From positions 1 through 64,000 of the forward strand of contig JAJJLU010003492.1 of assembly GCA_023807065.1 (NCBI GenBank): a DNA stretch of 64,000 nucleotides, given 5' to 3'. Position numbers and translations under genes: made by a program. The notes under the pieces are model-generated. The model was not told where the DNA came from and searched no databases. It saw only the letters and a list, made by a program, of their open reading frames with translations. The DNA is from Isotricha intestinalis (Eukaryota; Ciliophora; Litostomatea; Vestibuliferida; Isotrichidae). Shown piece after piece: positions 1 through 8,813 of this stretch; the first letter of the stretch is position 1, and each line of letters starts with the position of its first letter.

Positions 1-83
1 TTTCCATTTTTCCATATTGCCATACATGAATATGTTGTTCCTAAGTCAATTCCTAATGCTGGTTCAGAGACATAATCCGTCAT
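1..83 (-). CDS. HSP70 family chaperone, N-terminal fragment (runs off left edge)
   Basis: Only the first 27 codons and two bases are present, read leftward from an ATG at 83-81. The translation contains ALGIDLGTTYSCMAIWKNG, the HSP70 signature 1 in which the Asp and the two Thr bind the phosphate and metal of ATP. It is therefore the start of a cytosolic-type HSP70, an ATP-dependent protein-folding chaperone; no signal peptide precedes the signature. The rest lies outside the window. It differs clearly from the divergent HSP70-like gene at 49-51 kb, which has lost the Asp of this motif. Family identity is firm; whether the rest of the gene is intact cannot be seen. Confidence 0.88.
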   Translation of the reverse strand, partial: MTDYVSEPALGIDLGTTYSCMAIWKNG

Positions 84-759
84 ATTTTTATAAAATATTA
101 AAAATATATTATTATTATATCGAGAAATTTTTTTAAGATTGAATATTGTGTTTCCATGCCTGTATTATTTTTTTGAAGTTTTCTTTTTCCAAATATATAA
201 TGTGATAAGTCCTTTTTATTGATTTTTTAATATATATCTTTTTACAAAAAAATATTAATGAAAATAAATATTTTTATTGTTTGAATAATTAGATATATTC
301 TCAAACAACAATATTCTATGTTTTTATTTTTATCAAAAAATGTTTTTCATAAAAAATTAACTGAAATAAAAAGATGTAAAATATAATAAATGTACTTAAT
401 AATCAAAAAAACATTCACAAAGTTAGAAATAATTACTCAAAAAATACTTATAATAATTGTAATTTATAATGAAGAATTTGATAATGAAGATTATTTAAGT
501 TTTATCCTTTATAATTTTTTCTTTAAAATGCTTAAAAATTTATAAAAAAAATTAAATTGAAAAAGAATTTTTAAAAAAAGCAGTCACTGATTGAATTATT
601 TTTTATTTTAATACTTCATTTATGAATAATTTAAATTTGAAATTTAATTTTTGAATTTGAATCAAAAAAATAAATTTTTTGAAAAAATATAAACTAAAAT
701 TTCTTATAAATTGATATCTTTTATTGTTTTATTTTAATATATTTATGTTCTAATTTTAA
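84..759. other. intergenic DNA upstream of HSP70
   Basis: About 680 bp of A/T-rich DNA between the HSP70 start and the 3' end of the longin gene, so it should contain the HSP70 promoter. I found no clean heat-shock element (inverted GAA/TTC units with 2-nt spacing). A 51-codon open frame starts with ATG at 390 on the plus strand and ends at 545. It contains some acidic residues, but it is too short and too A/T-rich to call a gene. Confidence 0.5.
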
Positions 760-1497
760 TTAAATTTTTTTTAAATAAAATTTTAAAATTGAAAATATTG
801 ATAAAACTAATAATAAAATTATAATTATTGAAATAATAGTGCATTTGCAACATTTTAATTTTTTATTGTTTGATAAATTTGAAGAATTATTTTCCAAAAG
901 AGAATCTGTTAAAGGCATTTGAGATTCTCTTAAATTTGTTGTTGCTCTAATTTCTAAAGGATCATATTCTTTAGGATGTTCTTTATGAACTTGATTCATT
1001 GAATAAATTTGTAAATTTATATTTAAATTCTCATTATTAAAAGAATCTTCTGTCACATATGAAGATATTATATCTAAATATTCTTTATATTTTTTAGGAT
1101 TTGAACGAAAATTTATTATATTTTCTTTTAATATACTAGAAAAATCAACTAAAGAAAATGCTTTATAATGAGATAATTCATTTAAATTAAATTTTTCCTT
1201 TAATTTTGAATATATATTATAAAGAAAGCAAAATGCATAATTGATACTATTTGGTATTTCAGAATCATTTATTTTTGATAATAAAATTATATAAATATCT
1301 GATTCTTTCAAAATAAAAATTTTATATAATGAAATGATTATACATGCTTTATAATTTTCAGTTGTTATGTTTTTCTCAGATATTGTTTTCATTATTTTTT
1401 TTATTGTTTGCTCAAAATTACCACTATAATCAGTATATTCACTCAATATTGTATTTTTTTTTCTTATTACAGCTGAATATATAGCATTTTCTTGCAT
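760..1497 (-). CDS. tail-anchored longin-domain protein (VAMP7/YKT6-like, SNARE motif degenerate)
   Basis: 245 residues. Residues 5-130 fit a longin domain: the opening IYSAVIRKKNTILSEY, a GNFEQTIKKIMKTI helix and a later FCFLYNIYSKLKEKF helix match the order seen in VAMP7, where this domain folds back on the SNARE helix and directs sorting. Residues 219-240 are one hydrophobic helix followed by a short Lys-rich tail, a classic tail anchor, and Cys216, Cys217 and Cys219 just before it could be acylated. The region that should be the R-SNARE coil (about 150-212) is short and Asn/Ser-rich and has no convincing heptad pattern, although Arg184 could be a remnant of the central layer. It is either a very divergent R-SNARE or a non-SNARE longin like the plant phytolongins. 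It likely acts on endomembranes. Divergent with the gene at 1671. Confidence 0.6.
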   Translation of the reverse strand: MQENAIYSAVIRKKNTILSEYTDYSGNFEQTIKKIMKTISEKNITTENYKACIIISLYKIFILKESDIYIILLSKINDSEIPNSINYAFCFLYNIYSKLKEKFNLNELSHYKAFSLVDFSSILKENIINFRSNPKKYKEYLDIISSYVTEDSFNNENLNINLQIYSMNQVHKEHPKEYDPLEIRATTNLRESQMPLTDSLLENNSSNLSNNKKLKCCKCTIISIIIILLLVLSIFSILKFYLKKI

Positions 1498-1670
1498 TAA
1501 AAAAACAAATTAAATAAAATAATTAATTTATTCTCTTTATTATATAAATCATTTCAAATTTTAATATGAATTTGAAAATGTTTTTGTTTCATTTGTTTAT
1601 AAAATAATTATTTAATTTAAGAATCTTTATAAACAGTTTTTCAAAAAAAAAAATATTAATCAAAAAATAA

Positions 1671-2675
1671 ATGGCATTTAACAGTTTATGCTCATCAAAT
1701 GACTCAAATTATTTAAATGAATTTAATGTTTCTTCAAATAGAAAACTTCAACCTTTAAATTTATCATATAGAACTTCCTCTAAATTAAATAAAAATACTC
1801 CTACAAATAATTTTTTCCAAAAAATAGATTTATATACTAAATATGAAAAATCAAATTTTCCTTATTTTATAAAATTAAATGCCTATTCTGCAAATATTTC
1901 ATCAAAAGCAGAAATAAATTTACTTATTTTAAAAAATACATCTCAAAAAATAAAAAAACATATAATTTTATATCTTCATGATAATAATTGTGACATTGGA
2001 ACAGAATTACCTTTTTTATTGGATTTATCCATTCAATTAAAATTAGATTGTATAACATTTGATTATTCAAATAGAGGACAAAAAATAAATGTTCAAACTT
2101 TATATAATGATATTGATTTAGTTATGAATTTTATTAATGTTCAATTAAACATTTCCTCTGAAAATTTAATTATTTTTGGTCATGGAATAGGAGCTATTCC
2201 TGCAATTTATTTTGCTAGTAAATCTATTAATTTATCTAAACTTATATTAATTTCTCCTTTATTTGATGGAAAAAATAATTTTAATTTATTAAAAGAAATA
2301 AACTGTAAAACTTATTTGATTCAAGAGAAAAAAAATAAAAGAATTGATTATATGAAAGTTTCTAAAATATGTCATTTAATAAAAAATGAATATGAATGGT
2401 TTCCAAATGAAGAATCTTTTCAAAAAGTTTTAGAAAATAGGAGAAATAAATTTTTCAATAAAATTAAAATTTTCATTCAAAATTTAAAATCATCTTTTAT
2501 TAGTTCAATGAATTTATCAAATGATTCAAATCCAACTCTTTCTTCTAGTGTTAAAGTTGCTAAAAATTATTCAAATGAAGATGATAATCAAGAAGAATTT
2601 TATTTACATCATTCTATTTATAATCATCGAAAATCTAATGCTTTTTCGGATGAAGAAGAAATAGATGAGAATTAA
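1671..2675 (+). CDS. alpha/beta-hydrolase fold protein, ABHD17-like, catalytic Ser replaced
   Basis: 334 residues. The core (about 95-235) has the alpha/beta-hydrolase pattern: the strand IILYLHDNN, then LDCITFDYSNRG, then a nucleophile-elbow strand LIIFGHGIGAIPA, then a later strand LILISPLF. This order resembles ABHD17/BEM46-type serine hydrolases (depalmitoylases). In them the elbow reads G-x-S-x-G; here it is G170-H-G172-I-G174, so the nucleophile Ser is Gly. The later segments where the acid and His would lie (YLIQEKKNKRID, YEWFPNEESF) also lack an obvious Asp and His. The protein is probably not a hydrolase and may be a binding or regulatory pseudoenzyme. The C-terminal 80 residues are polar and low in complexity. 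No signal peptide or membrane helix. Confidence 0.6.
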   Translation: MAFNSLCSSNDSNYLNEFNVSSNRKLQPLNLSYRTSSKLNKNTPTNNFFQKIDLYTKYEKSNFPYFIKLNAYSANISSKAEINLLILKNTSQKIKKHIILYLHDNNCDIGTELPFLLDLSIQLKLDCITFDYSNRGQKINVQTLYNDIDLVMNFINVQLNISSENLIIFGHGIGAIPAIYFASKSINLSKLILISPLFDGKNNFNLLKEINCKTYLIQEKKNKRIDYMKVSKICHLIKNEYEWFPNEESFQKVLENRRNKFFNKIKIFIQNLKSSFISSMNLSNDSNPTLSSSVKVAKNYSNEDDNQEEFYLHHSIYNHRKSNAFSDEEEIDEN

Positions 2676-2792
2676 TTATAAATAAAAACTATTGTTTTTA
2701 ATTAGATTCAATTTGAATTCTTCAAAAATTTTTTTATAAATTTAATGAATATTTTTTTAAAATTAAATAATTTATCATTAGAAACTAAATGT

Positions 2793-4505
2793 TTAATTTT
2801 TCCTTTTATTTTTTTGATTATTTATATTACGTATTGAATTATCAATGGTATTATGATTTATAAGATAATTATTATTATTATCATTAGAATACTCATTTTT
2901 CTTTTTATTAAGTAAATCAGCAACTTCAAAATTAAAATTATATTTTGGTAAATTATCAAATGGTATCTCACTTCCTTTTTTATATTTTTTTACATTATTA
3001 CTTGGATATTTTAATTTATTAAAGAATGAAGAAAAAGGAACATTATTTTTAAAATTTAAAGTATTTCTTTTTGTTTCTTTTTCACTAAAATTAGTCGAAG
3101 TATTTATAGTATTCGAATTAATTTCATTTGGAATTGTTGAATGATATTGAATTTGAGTTTTTTGGACATTATTATTTAAATTTCTTTTTTGATAATCTGT
3201 TAAAGTATGTTCTATTTCCTTTTTATTCTCATAAAATTCGCATAAATGTTTTCTTATTTCTAATAATTCTAAATTATTATTATAATTTACATTTTCTTTT
3301 TTTGAAGGAAGATATTTTTTAATTTTTTTAGGATTTAAACTGTTTAATTCATTTGTTTGAATTGTTTGAAACTTTTTGTTTAATATATTTTCATTTTCAT
3401 TAGTATTAGTTGTACATCTTTTATTTGATGTATTTCTTGCACTTTTTATTCCTTTATTAAAAGATACATTTCCATTTTTTTTTGAATTATCTTTCTTATT
3501 AGAAGAAGATAAATTTAGAATATTTTCTTTATTTTTATTAATTAATTTGTTATAGCTGTTTGAATTTTGAAATAGATATTTTTGATTTGATAATATATAA
3601 TATGGAATATTTCCTTCTTTTATATTTTCATCTTTTATAAGTTTTGTTTTTTCTGTTTTCTTTTCATTATTTTTTATATTTAAATATTTAGGGTCTTTTC
3701 CTTTCTTTGTTATTTCTTTTTGTTTATTATTTTTAAAAACTACATTTCCTTTTAAATCATAATTTTGTTCTTTTATATTTTCTTTTTTACTTATATTATT
3801 TTGAAGTTTACATATATCTTGATTATTCACTTTTTTATGTTTATTCTCATTATTTATTTTTTTATTTTTTTCTTGGTTTTCTGTTTGTTTTTTTTTCTTA
3901 ATTATTTCTTCACTATATTTATTAAAAACTTCGTCTCTAGTTTTTTTCTTCTTATTTTCAATTTTTATTTTATTATTTATTTCAATTAATTCATTCTTTT
4001 CTTTTTCATTTAATTGTTTTTTAACATAATCAATTTTACTTTGAGCTTCTGCTTTTCTTTTATTTCTATAAGGATCAAGAGAAGAATAATTTGCATAATA
4101 AGGTCTATAACTTAAAAAATTATTTTTCTGATTTTGAATTGAATAATTTTCTTTTAATTTTTCTTCTTTATTTGGAATGAAAGAAAAATTTTCTCTTGTT
4201 TTTGGGACAATGATTTGTTCTTCTAAATATCGAAGATTTTTTTTTCTTTCAGAAGATTTTGGTCTTTTACTTTCTTCAATTTTTTTTTGATTTATTTCTT
4301 TATTTCTTAAAAAATATGCAATATTATTATTTGGATTTTGTGTTTTTTTTCTTGAAAAAAACAAATCTCTTTCTAAAAATCTTTTAACATAAGAAGATGA
4401 TTCAATGATTTTATCATTATTATTTTGTTTATTTGAATTATATTTATTATCCTCAGTTAATTTTTCTTTTTGAGAAACTTGAAAAGTAAGATATTGATTA
4501 AACAT
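2793..4505 (-). CDS. hypothetical Lys/Asn-rich protein
   Basis: 570 residues, over a third Lys, Asn and Glu. I recognise no domain. The N-terminal 150 residues are the least repetitive (FLERDLFFSRKKTQN, LSYRPYYANYSSLDPYRNK). Residues 150-230 could form a coiled coil (KIDYVKKQLNEKEKNELIEI). The rest is Asn/Lys low-complexity sequence, with another possible helix at about 415-445. No signal peptide or membrane segment. The length of the open frame in such A/T-rich DNA and its tight fit between two genes (117 bp to the end of the hydrolase gene, 105 bp to the divergent NEK kinase) support a real gene. Function unknown; the basic coiled-coil character would suit a cytoskeletal protein, but that is a guess. 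Confidence 0.7.
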   Translation of the reverse strand: MFNQYLTFQVSQKEKLTEDNKYNSNKQNNNDKIIESSSYVKRFLERDLFFSRKKTQNPNNNIAYFLRNKEINQKKIEESKRPKSSERKKNLRYLEEQIIVPKTRENFSFIPNKEEKLKENYSIQNQKNNFLSYRPYYANYSSLDPYRNKRKAEAQSKIDYVKKQLNEKEKNELIEINNKIKIENKKKKTRDEVFNKYSEEIIKKKKQTENQEKNKKINNENKHKKVNNQDICKLQNNISKKENIKEQNYDLKGNVVFKNNKQKEITKKGKDPKYLNIKNNEKKTEKTKLIKDENIKEGNIPYYILSNQKYLFQNSNSYNKLINKNKENILNLSSSNKKDNSKKNGNVSFNKGIKSARNTSNKRCTTNTNENENILNKKFQTIQTNELNSLNPKKIKKYLPSKKENVNYNNNLELLEIRKHLCEFYENKKEIEHTLTDYQKRNLNNNVQKTQIQYHSTIPNEINSNTINTSTNFSEKETKRNTLNFKNNVPFSSFFNKLKYPSNNVKKYKKGSEIPFDNLPKYNFNFEVADLLNKKKNEYSNDNNNNYLINHNTIDNSIRNINNQKNKRKN

Positions 4506-4610
4506 ATTTAAAATATAAATTCAATTAATGAAAAAATAATAATAATTCAAAAAAAAAAAAATATTTAAAAGAAAAAGCCAAAAAAAAATTTCATATTAAA
4601 AAAAAATAAA

Positions 4611-6077
4611 ATGGAAGGTTTCGAAATATTAAAAAAACTTGGAGATGGAGCATATAGTGTAGTATATAAAGTTCGCAGAAAAGCAGATGGAAATATTTAT
4701 GCATTAAAAAAGGTAAAATTACAGAATTTATCAGAAAAAGAGAAAGAAAATGCTTTAAATGAAGTAAGAATATTAGCAAGTATTAAAAGTACATTTGTGA
4801 TATCATATAAAGAAGCATTTATTGAAGATTCAGATTCATCTCTTTGTTTAGTAATGGAATATGCAGATAATGGAGATTTATATCAAAAAATAGTACAATT
4901 TAAAAAAATGAATTGTTTAATGGATGAAGTAGATGTTTGGAGAATATTTATTCAAATGACAAAAGGTTTAAAAGCTTTGCATGATTTAAAAATATTACAT
5001 AGAGATTTAAAATCAGCAAATATATTTTTGGAAAGTAATGGAACTGCAAAAATAGGAGATTTAAATGTTTCAAAAGTAGCAAAAAAAGGTTTAGGTTATA
5101 CTCAAACTGGTACTCCATATTATGCAAGTCCTGAAGTATGGAAAGATCAACCATATGATTTAAAAAGTGATATTTGGAGTTTAGGTTGTGTCACTTATGA
5201 AATGGTTACTTTACATCCTCCTTTTAGAGCTCAAAATATGGAAGGTTTATATAATAAAGTTATTAAAGGTAATTATCCTAAAATTAATGATAAGTATTCT
5301 AATGATTTAAGTGAGTTAATTAAATTGTTATTGAAAGTTAATTCTGCAGAAAGACCTAATTGTGGTCAAATTTTAAAACATCCTATTGTTAAAAAAAGAA
5401 TTGATTTTTTTCAAGCTACTGCTGGAATGGAAAATGAAGATTTAGATAATATGGATGAAGCTGAGTTACTTAAAACTATTAGAATACCAAAAAATATCCT
5501 TTTCTTAAGTAATAATTTGCCTGATTCTAATTATGATGAAGATAAGAAAAATAGTAAAAATACTTTTCCTAATAAAAATTTACCTAATATTAAGAAGGAG
5601 AGTAATAAAAGTTTAGATCAGAAAGATAAAAATAATATTAATAAAATTCCTTCTGATAATAATATTAAAGTTAATGTTTCTCAACCTTCTTATAAAAATA
5701 ATGAAAAGATTTCTAAAGAAAAAAATGGTAATAAAGATAATAATCAAAATAACAATAAAAAAATAATCCATCATAAAGAATTTCATAATTTAGAAACTGA
5801 TATAAATCAAATTCCTTCTAATAGAAAAAATAATAATCAAAATAATAGAAATAGAGAATATCAAAAATATATTGAAGGATTGGGATTATCTGAAATTTAT
5901 AAAATTTATTCTCCAAGTTTAGACATAGGGGTAAAAAAGAGTAAAAAAAATTATGCAAATTATATTCCTGGAATGTATAATCAAAAAAAATCTTCTAATG
6001 TTCATTCTAACAATTATAGAATTATTCCAAATAAAAGATTAAATCCTATTAAAAAAAAAGATTACAGTGGTTTATAA
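4611..6077 (+). CDS. NIMA-related (NEK) Ser/Thr protein kinase
   Basis: 488 residues with the kinase domain at about 4-263: glycine loop GDGAYSVVYK (11-20), ATP Lys33, catalytic HRDLKSAN (130-137), activation segment ending TGTPYYASPEVW, and KSDIWSLGC. The order, the TPYYASPE segment and the FRAQNMEGLYNKV stretch are typical of NEKs, which in protists act on basal bodies, cilia and the cell cycle. The metal-binding DFG motif reads DLN (150-152); the Asp is kept, so activity is still expected, and DLNVSK is, as I recall, seen in other protist NEKs. The tail from 264 is Asn/Lys-rich and disordered apart from a YIEGLGLSEIYKIY segment. The ATG sits in A-rich sequence 105 bp from the divergent gene at 4505. 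Confidence 0.93.
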   Translation: MEGFEILKKLGDGAYSVVYKVRRKADGNIYALKKVKLQNLSEKEKENALNEVRILASIKSTFVISYKEAFIEDSDSSLCLVMEYADNGDLYQKIVQFKKMNCLMDEVDVWRIFIQMTKGLKALHDLKILHRDLKSANIFLESNGTAKIGDLNVSKVAKKGLGYTQTGTPYYASPEVWKDQPYDLKSDIWSLGCVTYEMVTLHPPFRAQNMEGLYNKVIKGNYPKINDKYSNDLSELIKLLLKVNSAERPNCGQILKHPIVKKRIDFFQATAGMENEDLDNMDEAELLKTIRIPKNILFLSNNLPDSNYDEDKKNSKNTFPNKNLPNIKKESNKSLDQKDKNNINKIPSDNNIKVNVSQPSYKNNEKISKEKNGNKDNNQNNNKKIIHHKEFHNLETDINQIPSNRKNNNQNNRNREYQKYIEGLGLSEIYKIYSPSLDIGVKKSKKNYANYIPGMYNQKKSSNVHSNNYRIIPNKRLNPIKKKDYSGL

Positions 6078-6736
6078 AAAGCTTTATTAATATAATTATA
6101 TTTCATTTTTTAATTTATTTTTTATTTCATGAATATTTTTAGTCATTTTTAATTTTAAAAAATTAAATTATTGAAAAGTAATTATCATATTATTTACAAA
6201 TAAGAAAAAGTAGATTTTTCAAAAGTGTTTACAGTTAAAAAGTTAATGAATGATATAATTTATTGAATGAAAAAATGAGAAATATTTCTTAATTTAAACT
6301 TTTTAAGGAAAATGCTATATAAATGCTTATTATCCTTAAAATATTTACATTTAAAAAATATAATCTATAGATATATTAAGCAAAAATCAAGAGAAAAATA
6401 AAATGTTTAAAAAAACAATTTTGTATGATATAATATTTATTTTAAAAGGATGATTTATTTTAAAAAAATATTTGGTCCTTAGGAGAATCTCTTTACCAAA
6501 TTAGCTAATTTAAAATTCTTTTTTTGACTGAAAATTAGAAAAATAAAGAAATGGTTCTAAAATTACCAGAGAATTTCAATAATTTAATTAATAAAAATTA
6601 ATCTTTAAATTGAATTTTATATAAAACATTATTAATTATATTACTTATAAATTATTTATCAAAATTTCAAAATAAATAATACCTTTAAAACTTATAAAAT
6701 AATCATAAGAAAATTAAACAAAAATTAAATATTACA
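6078..6736. other. intergenic DNA with one small inverted-repeat element
   Basis: Between two converging genes. No coding-like frame was seen. It contains a perfect 7-bp inverted repeat, ATTTGGT at 6470-6476 and ACCAAAT at 6495-6501. Its loop holds a smaller hairpin (GAGAATCTC), and a palindrome ATTAGCTAAT overlaps the right arm (6500-6509). This is more G/C-containing than its surroundings, but I cannot assign a role. Confidence 0.5.
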
Positions 6737-8671
6737 TTACTTTAATAAATTTTCAACAACATCTTTTTCAATAATAGGTTTTTGAGTATACAATTCAAAT
6801 TCAATCGTATGTAAATCAAATTTTTCTAAGCCATTAATTCCAGAACCACCTAGAAAAATAATTCTTTCTCCTAAAGTAAACATACAATGTTCACATATAG
6901 GATAAAAACTTCCAATATCATAAATAGGACTAATCCAAGTAAGACTTTCTACATCAAACAACCAAATATCATCTAATATTTGAGTTTCACTTATAAATTT
7001 ATTTTTTCCACCATATATAACTAATATATTTAAAGGAGAAAAAAAGGTCATTCCACATAATATTCTTGGAGGAGGTACTTTTCCTTTTGTTGGAACATTA
7101 ATTATATCTACTGGTTTAACTCCTATTCTAATTAACCATAAATTTGAATAAAAAGTACCATCTTTTTCAATTCCTCCAAAAATATAAATTCCTTCAATTT
7201 TAATTTTATTTCCTTTATTTTTTGAAATAGAACCTTCAGGAAATTTATATATATTTAAATCATTATGGAATAATAAATCTTGGTTTTTAATTACTAAAAC
7301 TCCACTATGAAAAGCAATTTTTGGTATTTTTATTAAACTTCTATAAGATAATTTTGTCCATTTATATTTTAAACATTCAAATATCCATAAATCATCTAAA
7401 TAATCTCCTTCATCATTTATTCCTCCATGAATTAAAATAGTATTTCCTATTCCAATTCCGATATGATTTCTTCTCCATTGTATATTTTTATAATTTAAAC
7501 ATTTTGGATAATAATATATTTCTTTTTTTATGTCATAAATTGTAATATTTTCTTCTCTATTTCTTATTAATGAACTTTCCATAACATTACCTCCAAAAAT
7601 ATATATAAAATCTCTATAATATGTCATTGAATGTCCATATCTTGGTAAAGGACATTCATCTTCTTTTATTTTTTTAATTTTTTCCCAAGTTAAAAATTCA
7701 TTTTCTTGTTCTAAATATCCAAATAAACTATTTTTATGATTTAACATTGATTTTTTTTTAATCTGACAAATCCATAATTCAGAAAATGATTTACTTTGTA
7801 ACCCACCAAAAATATATATTCTTCCATTTTCTGAAGTACAAAGAGAAAATTGTCCTCTTGAAGAAGGATGATATTGTGTAAAAATATTACTTGGAAATAT
7901 TACTATATCATTTTTTAATTTATCAAAAGGTTGTCTGATTTGATATTTCATTAAAGGTAATTTTCTTATTGGAGTAGGTTTTTTTTCAATAATAAGTTTA
8001 CTTGTTTTTGAAGTTTTTATAATTTTTCCACTTAAAGGTTTTGATATTTTTGAATTAATATTTGTTATTGAACTTGTTAATCTGGCTATTCTTATTTTTG
8101 GCATTAAATTTATTAAATATTTTCTTTTAGATAATTCATTTATTTTTTTTTGAAATTGTTCATATTGAACACCTAATCTTATATTATTTACTTTATGAAA
8201 TATATCATTATATAAATTTAAAACTTGTTTTGAATTAAATGGATCTAAATATTCTTTTCCATATTTTGTTTCATGGGATGTTATATTTATATTTTGTTTA
8301 TTATTGCTATTTTTTAATTTAAAAAATTTTCTTATTTGATCTTTTTCTAATAATGATAAATCAAAATTTAAATTATATTTCATTGAAATATCTTTTTCAT
8401 TTTCTTCATTATTATTTGAAGTATATATATTTGATAAAATTTCACTATCTTTTAATGTTAAATTAGGTTTAAATAATAATTTATATGATTTAAAATTCTT
8501 TTTGTTTGAAAAGGAAGTTTTAGTGAATTTTGATAATGTTTCAAAAGTTTTATCAGAATTTTTTGTAGATATTTGTGATTTATGAATAAATCTATTTGAT
8601 TTTAACATAAATTTTTTATACAAACTTTTTTTTTCATATAAATTTTCCTTTAAAATTGAAATAGTATTCAT
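6737..8671 (-). CDS. kelch-repeat beta-propeller protein
   Basis: 644 residues. From about residue 275 to the end there are regularly spaced kelch units, with a double Gly after hydrophobic residues and a later Trp: YIFGGLQSKSFSELWICQ, YIFGGNVMES, LIHGGINDEGDYLDDLWIF, YIFGGIEKDGTFYSNLWLI, VIYGGKNKFISETQ and IFLGGSGINGLEKFDL. This fits one six-bladed propeller used for protein binding. The first 270 residues are Lys/Asn/Ser-rich without a recognised domain; there is no BTB, F-box or Rab-binding extension, so the partner is unknown. No signal peptide. Its start lies 142 bp from the divergent DIS3L2-like gene. The fold is clear, the role is not. Confidence 0.87.
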   Translation of the reverse strand: MNTISILKENLYEKKSLYKKFMLKSNRFIHKSQISTKNSDKTFETLSKFTKTSFSNKKNFKSYKLLFKPNLTLKDSEILSNIYTSNNNEENEKDISMKYNLNFDLSLLEKDQIRKFFKLKNSNNKQNINITSHETKYGKEYLDPFNSKQVLNLYNDIFHKVNNIRLGVQYEQFQKKINELSKRKYLINLMPKIRIARLTSSITNINSKISKPLSGKIIKTSKTSKLIIEKKPTPIRKLPLMKYQIRQPFDKLKNDIVIFPSNIFTQYHPSSRGQFSLCTSENGRIYIFGGLQSKSFSELWICQIKKKSMLNHKNSLFGYLEQENEFLTWEKIKKIKEDECPLPRYGHSMTYYRDFIYIFGGNVMESSLIRNREENITIYDIKKEIYYYPKCLNYKNIQWRRNHIGIGIGNTILIHGGINDEGDYLDDLWIFECLKYKWTKLSYRSLIKIPKIAFHSGVLVIKNQDLLFHNDLNIYKFPEGSISKNKGNKIKIEGIYIFGGIEKDGTFYSNLWLIRIGVKPVDIINVPTKGKVPPPRILCGMTFFSPLNILVIYGGKNKFISETQILDDIWLFDVESLTWISPIYDIGSFYPICEHCMFTLGERIIFLGGSGINGLEKFDLHTIEFELYTQKPIIEKDVVENLLK

Positions 8672-8813
8672 ATAATTTATTAAATTATTTATTTATTAAT
8701 CAAAATTAAATTTTAATAAATATTAATTAATTTTTCAAAATATTTCCATAAATATATATTATAAAAGAATTATAAATTAAAAATAAATATATAAAAATAT
8801 TCACAAAAAGAAA

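Noticed and set aside
84..300. Heat-shock element upstream of HSP70
   Set aside because: GAA/TTC units are present but with 3-nt spacing, common by chance in A/T-rich DNA.
390..545. 51-codon plus-strand open frame with ATG
   Set aside because: Too short to tell from chance in such DNA, although it contains an acidic stretch; no similarity recognised.
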